A program made the translations under genes and the position numbers. From Branchipolynoe longqiensis (lineage: Eukaryota > Annelida > Polychaeta > Phyllodocida > Polynoidae), in assembly GCA_030323885.1 (NCBI GenBank), contig CM059187.1, positions 84,094,027-84,158,026 on the forward strand: 64,000 nucleotides of DNA, in the 5' to 3' direction. A model generated the notes under the pieces. It was not told where the DNA came from. It did not search any database and saw nothing but the letters and a program-made list of their open reading frames with translations. Within the stretch, counting starts at the first letter, position 1; each line of letters opens with the position of its first letter. Positions 57,943-64,000 of this stretch are shown here, piece by piece.

Positions 57943-58050
57943 GACGGGATGGCCGAATAAGTTGAGTGCCAGCCTCCTGTTTTTTTGGCGATCGGGGGAT
58001 CCGAACACATGGGCTTGAACCGTGGTCGAGTCAAACCAATTGATACTTTT
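57943..58050 (+). repeat. tRNA-derived SINE family A head
   Basis: GACGGGATGGCCGAATAAGT, then a B-box-like GGGCTTGAACC, then GAGTCAAACCAAT; truncated at the body. Confidence 0.8.
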
Positions 58051-58059
58051 CCAGGTACC

Positions 58060-58390
58060 CGCCTAAAATTGTCTAAGTGGGTTAAACATTCAAATTATAA
58101 TTTCACTGGATACTCCAATGAATCAAAAGCAAAATACTTTTTGAATTTTAAAAATATTCCAAAATTTGAGTGAGTTATATGCATTTGAAAGTTCTTTCAG
58201 ATCTTTTGTATGAGCTAATGCATTAGAGAAGTGGGTTATTAAGGTTGGACCCCATTGGAAATTTAAGGAGGGTGCCCGCCAGTAATCAAGGTTTCGGCCG
58301 GAGCAAACACCACCAATACCGGGCCTCATTATACATTTGCAGGCCTTATTGTGAGACGATTTCTCGGAAGGAAAAATGCTAAGGATAACC
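58060..58390 (+). repeat. Dispersed repeat family H
   Basis: Shares CAGGTACCCGCC, TTTCACTGGATACTCCAATG, TGAATCAAAAGC and GGAAAAATGCTAAGG with 42165 and 46890-47160. Confidence 0.72.
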
Positions 58391-58562
58391 ATACCGAGTA
58401 ACCGTGTAATGTATGTGACTGAGTAAGCTCTTTAAGCTCTACAGTCACATAGGATTATATGGAGAAGTCAAGTGAATTCCTTAACAAATATGGAACAATG
58501 GATACATGAATGCACACTGGATGCACTGAATCCACAAATAAATATGGACAAATAGATACAAG

Positions 58563-58612
58563 CATCCAACCCTCGACTAGAGGACGGAACTATTGATTGA
58601 TTGAGATACAAG
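58563..58612 (+). mobile_element. LINE RT C-terminal remnant
   Basis: CATCCAACCCTCGACTAGAG and the following bases read ASNPRLEDGTID, the same terminus as at 40456. Confidence 0.6.
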
Positions 58613-59103
58613 GAGGAGTAACAGGAGATATAGATAGAAGTAAAGACGACGCACTTTTAACATGTAGCATTGGCGGCAACAGCAACACGACATGTGACAA
58701 GTAGGCTAAACAAAGTGTGATTTAAGCAGCTTTCTCTCTACTACTGCTGATTTCTGTGTGAATACCTGTTGACTAATGACTATAACATTACTATGGAGTC
58801 ACAGGTACTGATAGCTGCAATGCATACCACATAATTTGGACCAAAAAAACTAAGCACTTCCCTATTATCACTCACATGCTCAGGCAAAACTGGTATGCCA
58901 AGTAGAAAGACAGGTAGCTAGCTAGCTAGCTAGCTGGATGAAACATTTACCCACATCCACAATAGGGGTGAATGCTGATGGTAAGCACTGCATGCATCTA
59001 ACGTGTATGTCAACTGACTGGAGCTAAAACTACAAAACAAGTCATTTTGAACAGTCAAAAGGCATCTGAATGGTGTCTGGTGTGGTACACTGACAGATGG
59101 TAA

Positions 59104-60147
59104 ATGGATACTGAATGCATGGAATGTGGAAATAAAGGTGCAAAAACAGATAAAAGCCTAACAAGGAGTAGTGGGAGACATAGTATCAGAAATAACACAG
59201 CTTGTAATTGTCTGTGTGACAATTTAGGGATTATCTGTGTCAAAACACACGAAGAACTGACACTATACAACAGAAAAACAGGAGATAGAGCATCCAAAAA
59301 CAAAAGTGCCAACCCCTGCAAGATGCCTAAGACCACAGATGAGTTAGCCAAGTTCATCAGGACTACAATGAGAAATGAAAGGGAGGAGAAGCAGGGAGAA
59401 AGAGAAAACCTAGATGTGGAAACTAAAAAGAAAATGACAAAGCTGGAAGACACAGCAAGGAGGGATGCCGAGATGATGGAGGGGCTAAGGCCAGCCCTAA
59501 ATGAATGCAAAATTGCACTAACTGAGTGTAGAGAGGAAAACAATGACCTCAAAGCAAGGCTTAACAAATTAGATGTCTCAAACACCAAAAGAGAACAAAA
59601 AGAAGAGGATAATGATCAAAATGAACGCAGCAAGAATATCATCATTCACGAAATCCCTGAGAAAGAAGGGGAAAGCATGGAGGAAACGGTTGGTGAAATT
59701 CTCAAAACGGGTGGCTGTGCATTTGACTGGACTGTGATCACCAAGGCATATCGGCTGGGGAGAAGGCACAAGAAATCGCTAGCTAGAACTGATGATAATG
59801 AAAACAAGGATGAGCACAGTGAGGAAGAGAATACCAATGGGGATCACAGAAACCAAGGCCCAGAAGTATCAAAATCCACATGCAAAACAGGGAACAATGC
59901 AGGTAACTATATCGAGCAAAATATAAAATCAATGAAGACCAAAAACATGGTAGAATCAACATGTGTCCCGATAGCACTGGAGATGAATTACTGCAGGAAT
60001 GCAGGGCTTGCAAAAAAACATCCTGGAGTTAAAGTGGTCAAGATGTGTGGAAAAAACATTCCGATTAATGGCACGTTCTACAGGCCTGAGCAGTTCCACA
60101 ACATTGAATTCAAAGAAATAAACCCAGAAAAGGCTGCGACTAGATAA
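59104..60147 (+). CDS. LINE ORF1, N-terminal part (Cys-rich, coiled coil, RRM-like)
   Basis: The frame has 347 codons from ATG 59104, directly preceded by an in-frame TAA (59101). Residues 1-45 are Cys-rich (ECMECGNKG, ACNCLCDNLGIIC), possibly a degenerate zinc-binding module. About 75-165 is a charged coiled coil (REEKQGERENLD to NNDLKARLNKLD), the trimerisation type of LINE ORF1. About 170-220 matches the ORF1 RRM region (KNIIIHEIPEKEGESMEET, then ITKAYRLGRRHKKS). An acidic Asn/Glu linker follows, then about 60 residues with GLAKKHPGVKVVKMCGKNI that I cannot assign. ORF1 proteins coat the element RNA. The frame ends at TAA 60145-60147, but the same frame continues straight into a NADAR domain, so the stop is probably a mutation or a readthrough site. 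Confidence 0.85.
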   Translation: MDTECMECGNKGAKTDKSLTRSSGRHSIRNNTACNCLCDNLGIICVKTHEELTLYNRKTGDRASKNKSANPCKMPKTTDELAKFIRTTMRNEREEKQGERENLDVETKKKMTKLEDTARRDAEMMEGLRPALNECKIALTECREENNDLKARLNKLDVSNTKREQKEEDNDQNERSKNIIIHEIPEKEGESMEETVGEILKTGGCAFDWTVITKAYRLGRRHKKSLARTDDNENKDEHSEEENTNGDHRNQGPEVSKSTCKTGNNAGNYIEQNIKSMKTKNMVESTCVPIALEMNYCRNAGLAKKHPGVKVVKMCGKNIPINGTFYRPEQFHNIEFKEINPEKAATR

Positions 60148-60603
60148 TTTGAGTGGGGAACCTCACTAGCCCCATTAAGTAATTTCTTCAAATGCATGAT
60201 CAAGAACAAAGCAGGCACTAAGACATTCTCCAGTGTGGAGCAATACTATTGCTCTGTAATGACGGGCTTCCATGAAGACTATGAAACACAACAACTGATC
60301 GAGCACACTGAAAACCCCTATACCATCAAAACAATCTCCAAGAAGATCTGGAGATCAGATGAATGGAATCACCAGAATAAAGCAGTCCTTGAGGATATAA
60401 TAATGGCCAAATTTGAGCAGAACCCAAACTTAAAGGACAAGCTGATGAGCTATAAGGGTGATGTGTTCAGAGCGTGTACTAAATGCCCATTCTGGGGCTC
60501 AGGCAGGTACCTCGAGCAGGCTAGTGAAGGAAAAGTAGAACTACCTGGATACAAGAATAGAATAGGAGGCATTATAAAAAAGATTAGAGACTCTTACAAG
60601 TAA
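60148..60603 (+). CDS. NADAR (YbiA-like) domain, in frame with LINE ORF1
   Basis: Directly after the TAA, in the same frame, 151 codons read as an almost complete NADAR domain. Landmarks: WGTSLAPLSNFF (family LSNFY box), TFSSVEQYY (SVEHYYQ box with the invariant Glu), HTENPYTIKTISKK (NP..AK.), RSDEWN then AVLEDIIMAKFEQNPNLKDK (the W...K...M..A...KF.QNP.L helix), CPFWGSGR (FWG.G box) and YKNRIGGIIKKIRDSYK (N.LG..L..+R end). The length fits the family (~150-160). NADAR proteins are N-glycosidase-like enzymes of riboflavin-intermediate and NAD/ADP-ribose chemistry; some remove ADP-ribose from guanosine in nucleic acids. All core residues I know appear present, so it could be active if translated. 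An in-frame Met at 60196 lies inside the domain and would lose the SNF box. Confidence 0.87.
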   Translation, partial: FEWGTSLAPLSNFFKCMIKNKAGTKTFSSVEQYYCSVMTGFHEDYETQQLIEHTENPYTIKTISKKIWRSDEWNHQNKAVLEDIIMAKFEQNPNLKDKLMSYKGDVFRACTKCPFWGSGRYLEQASEGKVELPGYKNRIGGIIKKIRDSYK

Positions 60604-61215
60604 TGCCTGGTGTTTAATGCAAACTTGATTAAACTAATAAGAGAATAAAGGGGGGGAGAAATACATTTGAAAGGAAGTTGCTAGATAACGCACATTCAGT
60701 GGTACATTAAGGCACCCCAAAGCACCGTGCAAAATTTATTACTTAAAAAAAAATAATGTACATCTAAAAGTGGAAACACAAAGTTATAACCTAAAAGATA
60801 TAATGAATATATATACAAACTCACACATATAAATCAGAATAGGATGACTACAACAGAGAAAATAACTCAACATTGAATAACATATGGTATCTGGGTGTGT
60901 GCATAATATACCAAATTAACACTGTGAGGATGTCCAAGGTGGCCCTCATCATAGAACCACCCCTGTTTCTCTCCATAGGCAGATTGGGGGTGTGAATTCC
61001 TAGGGACTGTACAGCTGACACACCACACTCTTGTGACTTACAAACGGCACAGCGACTGAAGTGCTATATGGTAAAAGTCTCTATTCAGGTGACTGGTAAT
61101 AAACAACACTAACCTAGCCTGAGCACTAAACAAATAACAAACTAAGTCAAAGAAACAACAACAACAATACATAAAGAACAAAAGAAAGGAACAAATAAAG
61201 AAAGAAAATATAATA
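60604..61215 (+). other. Spacer between LINE ORF1 and ORF2
   Basis: 612 bp, AT-rich, no open frame of note. Such a long spacer suggests that ORF2 is translated by reinitiation or from an internal site, if at all. Confidence 0.6.
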
Positions 61216-62351
61216 ATGAGTATGTTAGCAAGTATCAAAAACAGACTAGGCTTGGGGTTGCACATAGCACACTTAAACTGTCAAAGTCTTACCAGCAAAA
61301 ATGACTTAATTAAGCTACACATAAAGTATGATAAATGTTATGTATTAACCTTATCAGAAACGTGGCTCAATAAAAATCACAAGAAGCAGGCATACAACCT
61401 GGAGGGGTATGAACTATTCAGATTAGATAGAGAATCTACAGGAGAGGTATCAAATGAGGTGGGGGTGTGGCCATATATGTAAATAGCAAGCACCAGGTTA
61501 TAGAAAACAAACTGAGTGAATACAACACATCAGCCGATGACATAGAAATTATGTGGGTACTAATTGAAAATGGCAAGAAAATCAACATTGCGATAGCCTC
61601 AGTATATAGGCCACCAAGGGGTAATGTAAATAAATTTATAGACCACCTAGAAGAGGCAATTGAAAATATCACAAGAAACAAGAATATAGATGTTTTTTTT
61701 TATCTTGGGAGATATGAATACAGACTATAGTAAAACAAATAAGGATCAAGAACAAATGAAATTATTAGTAAAGCAAATGGGCCTACTGCAACTGATAGAA
61801 GAAAAGACCTAATTTTGACAAACAGTGTACATATCAAGAAAAAGGGCAAGAGACCATGGGGGATAAGTGACCATGAATTAGTCCATGCAACTAGAAAAAA
61901 ACCCACAGTGAAGCACAAGATCGAAGTAAAACTAGGTAGGTCCTACAAAGCCTATGATGTCTTTGAATTCACACAGCAGATGCAGGGAACAGATTGGAAA
62001 AATGTAATGGACTCTAGGGACCCAAATCAGAAATGGGAAAAAGTTTTAGGTAGGATTAAAGAATTAATGGATAAAATGTGTCCAATTAAGCCAATCAAGA
62101 TGAGGGACAACCAGGACCCATGGATAAGTGAGGAAATAATAGATAGTATCAAATTGAAGAGGAAATTTGGAGAGAAGGCTAGAACCACAAATAAGATAGA
62201 TGACATCAACAACTATAAAACTGTGAAAAGAAAAACCCTAAGGCTAGTCAGACAGGCAAAGACCACTTACATTGAAGAACAAGATAATAAATCAGGTAAT
62301 GACTCCAAGAAGTTATGGCATTACCGGGAGATAAGGAGAAAAGCAAAATAG
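61216..62351 (+). pseudogene. LINE ORF2, AP-endonuclease (EEP) domain, frameshifted
   Basis: Pieces in three frames make one endonuclease. 61216-61465: GLHIAHLNCQSLTSKNDLIK, then VLTLSETWLNKN with the catalytic Glu. After a shift in the G-run near 61460, 61467-61695: GVAIYVNSK, IASVYRPPRGNVNKF. After a shift in the T8 run at 61692-61699, FILGDMNTDYS supplies the GD.N box. A further break follows before LILTNSVHI. 61815-62351 has ISDHELVHATRK (intact SDH) and the linker DPWISEEIIDSIKLKRK. The catalytic motifs survive; the shifts in homopolymer runs look recent. Confidence 0.88.
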
Positions 62352-62449
62352 TGCTAACAGATGGAGAAGGGAACACCATATCAAATGAGAGGGCACCAGA
62401 TAGACTAAATAAACACTTCACAGAGATAGGAGCAAAGTTAGCAGAATAA

Positions 62450-63970
62450 TTCAGAGGAAGATGGGAATAACCAGGTGATGTAGTTGAAAATAGCACAGAG
62501 CCAACAAGCGTAAGGGAGAAGGAAGTGATTATACTAGTTAAGAGAACAGATCTAGGAAAGTCATCAGGAATACAGAACCTACAAGCCAGAATAATTAAAG
62601 ATGCTATGCTAGCCATACCAAATGTTATATGTGACTTAATCAATAATTCATTTGAGATGGGTATTTTCCCCATGGCCTGGAAGCAGGCTACAGTGCTACC
62701 AATACACAAGGGTGGAGAGAAAGGGGACATAGACAACTCCCGCCCCATATCACTCCTACCTCTGCCAGGCAAGCTGATAGAGAAATTAATGTACAAGCAA
62801 ATCATGAAACATCTAGATAGTGAGAAAATACTAAATGACAAACAGGGAGGGTTCAGAAAGAGATTCTCCACAACAAAAACTATATCCAATCTAACAAATG
62901 ACATGCTGAGAGGTATGAATGAAGGTGAACAGACAACTGCCACATTCATAGATTTTAGCAAGGCATTCGATACAGTGAATCATGACATACTGATAAAAAA
63001 GCCAGAAAGAGTAGTAATAAGACCAAGAACACTAGACTGGATAAGGAATTACATCAGTGAGAGAACAAAAGTAAATGGCAAAACATCAGAAAGTATACAG
63101 GTAACCTGTAGAGTCCCTCAAGGTTCAGTATTAGGCCCACTCCTCTTCATCATTTACATCAATGATCTGGAGAAGTCCTTAGAGGGAATCAAATTCCAAC
63201 TATATGCTGATGACACCATGATATACACAACAAGCAATAGCAGAAAAGAGAACAGAGATAAGCTAAATGAGAAAGTAGTAGCTTTAGATAACTGGTCTAA
63301 CTCAAACAAGATTTCCATAAACCACAAGAAGTCGAAGGTCCTAGTGTTTGACAGGGGGACAATCAACTATGGCAATGAGGAGCCAATAATTTTGGGAGGA
63401 AAGGTTCTTGATTATCAGACCAACTATAGATATCTTGGGATGAATCTTGATAGGAAACTAAACTACAATGATAACATAAAAGAAGTTATCAAGAAGGCAA
63501 ACCACAAAATCTGGATATTAGCGAATACCAGAACATACCTAACTACAAATATGGCTATTAAATTCTATAAAGGTATGATACTACCATACTTTGACTATGG
63601 TGATGTAATATATATGGGGGGTAACAAAAATATGTTGTATAAACTACAAAGACTACAAAATAGAGCACTTAAGATATGTCTGAAGTTGGAACATAGACAC
63701 CCAACTAATGATCTCCATAGGAAAGCAAGAGCCAACACACTAAATGACAGGAGAAAATCACTAAATAGCAGCATTCAGGGAGACAAGGAAGCCTGGGAGG
63801 GTGCAGGTAACAAAAAAGGCAACAAGAGGTAGTGATGGCCCCATACTGATAAGAAACAGAGCCAAAAACAGATCATATGAGAGGAGTACTGAGTACATGA
63901 AGGCAATGGAATAGAATACACTGGGAGTAGAAGAAAGAAGTACAGGGACAATAGAAACATAAAAATATAT
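62450..63970 (+). pseudogene. LINE ORF2, reverse transcriptase domain
   Basis: The main frame (62525-63832) encodes fingers and palm: LGKSSGIQNLQARIIKD, NSRPISLLPLPGKLIEKLMY, KQGGFRKRFSTTKTI, FIDFSKAFDTVNHDIL (catalytic Asp), VPQGSVLGPLLFIIYINDL, YADDTMIY (catalytic Asp pair), then thumb YLGMNLDRKLNYND and LQRLQNRALKIC. KAFDTVNHDIL is typical of L2/CR1-like RTs. Near 63780 the sense moves to another frame (TRGSDGPILIRNRAKNRSYE, then YMKAME and a stop where Trp is expected). The true C terminus lies near or beyond the window end. Confidence 0.9.
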
Positions 63971-64000
63971 TCAAAAGAGAGCTAATTGCACTGCTAGACT

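Larger units (their letters stand above)
58613..64000 (+). mobile_element. NADAR-carrying LINE, runs off the window
   Basis: A non-LTR retrotransposon of the Jockey/CR1/L2 superfamily. Order: probable 5' UTR (58613-59103), ORF1 with a C-terminal NADAR domain (59104-60603), a 612-bp gap, ORF2 endonuclease (61216 to about 62350) and RT (about 62450 to past 63900). ORF1 has one stop; ORF2 has at least four frameshifts plus stops. The 5' limit is uncertain and the 3' end is outside the window. Confidence 0.9.

Noticed and set aside
59055..59588. 177-residue hydrophobic minus-strand ORF
   Set aside because: Antisense shadow of LINE ORF1, whose Lys/Glu codons read as Phe/Leu/Ser on the complement.
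62248..62961. 237-residue minus-strand hydrophobic ORF
   Set aside because: Antisense shadow of the LINE RT frame.

Overview
This is eukaryotic nuclear DNA: sparse coding exons with GT-AG introns, long intergenic and intronic stretches, many microsatellites, tRNA-derived SINEs, MITEs and decayed LINEs. The dispersed repeat families, the LINE types and the divergence of the host proteins suggest a lophotrochozoan, most likely a mollusc and plausibly a gastropod. That assignment is an inference from repeat style, not proof. There is no operon, CRISPR or prokaryotic structure.

Host genes. (1) The left two thirds (660-41662, minus strand) hold the first four coding exons of a homologue of MCC (colorectal mutant cancer protein). 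The start codon is at 41662, there is an EF-hand pair, then a linker, then the start of the long coiled coil. The exon phases join cleanly and the gene continues past the left edge. (2) A short two-exon gene on the plus strand (51406-53017) encodes RPC9/CRCP, a subunit of RNA polymerase III. (3) On the minus strand (55021-56465) lie the last three exons of a small inner-membrane protein that resembles complex I subunit NDUFB6; its 5' exons are not recognised here.

Mobile DNA. A 5'-truncated CR1-like LINE lies at about 2870-5990 (minus). At about 58600-64000 (plus) is a larger Jockey/L2/CR1-superfamily LINE. Its ORF1 carries Cys-rich, coiled-coil and RRM-like parts and then, in the same frame after a single TAA, a recognisable NADAR (YbiA-like) domain. 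This is the most unusual thing in the window. NADAR enzymes act on ADP-ribose/NAD-type chemistry, including ADP-ribosylated guanosine in nucleic acids, so a retrotransposon carrying one could be protecting its nucleic acids from a host ADP-ribosyltransferase. That role is inference. The ORF2 downstream (endonuclease plus reverse transcriptase) is broken by several frameshifts.

Other repeats include more than 20 copies or fragments of one tRNA-derived SINE, two other tRNA-derived SINE families, TA- and TTAA-flanked MITEs, several elements with long inverted termini, one TIR element nested in a SINE with a 7-bp target duplication, LINE 3' fragments, large (TATG)n, (GGGA)n and (GGAGA/GGGGA)n arrays, and local tandem duplications that have copied MCC exon edges. 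The rest of the window is AT-rich non-coding sequence in which I recognise no gene.
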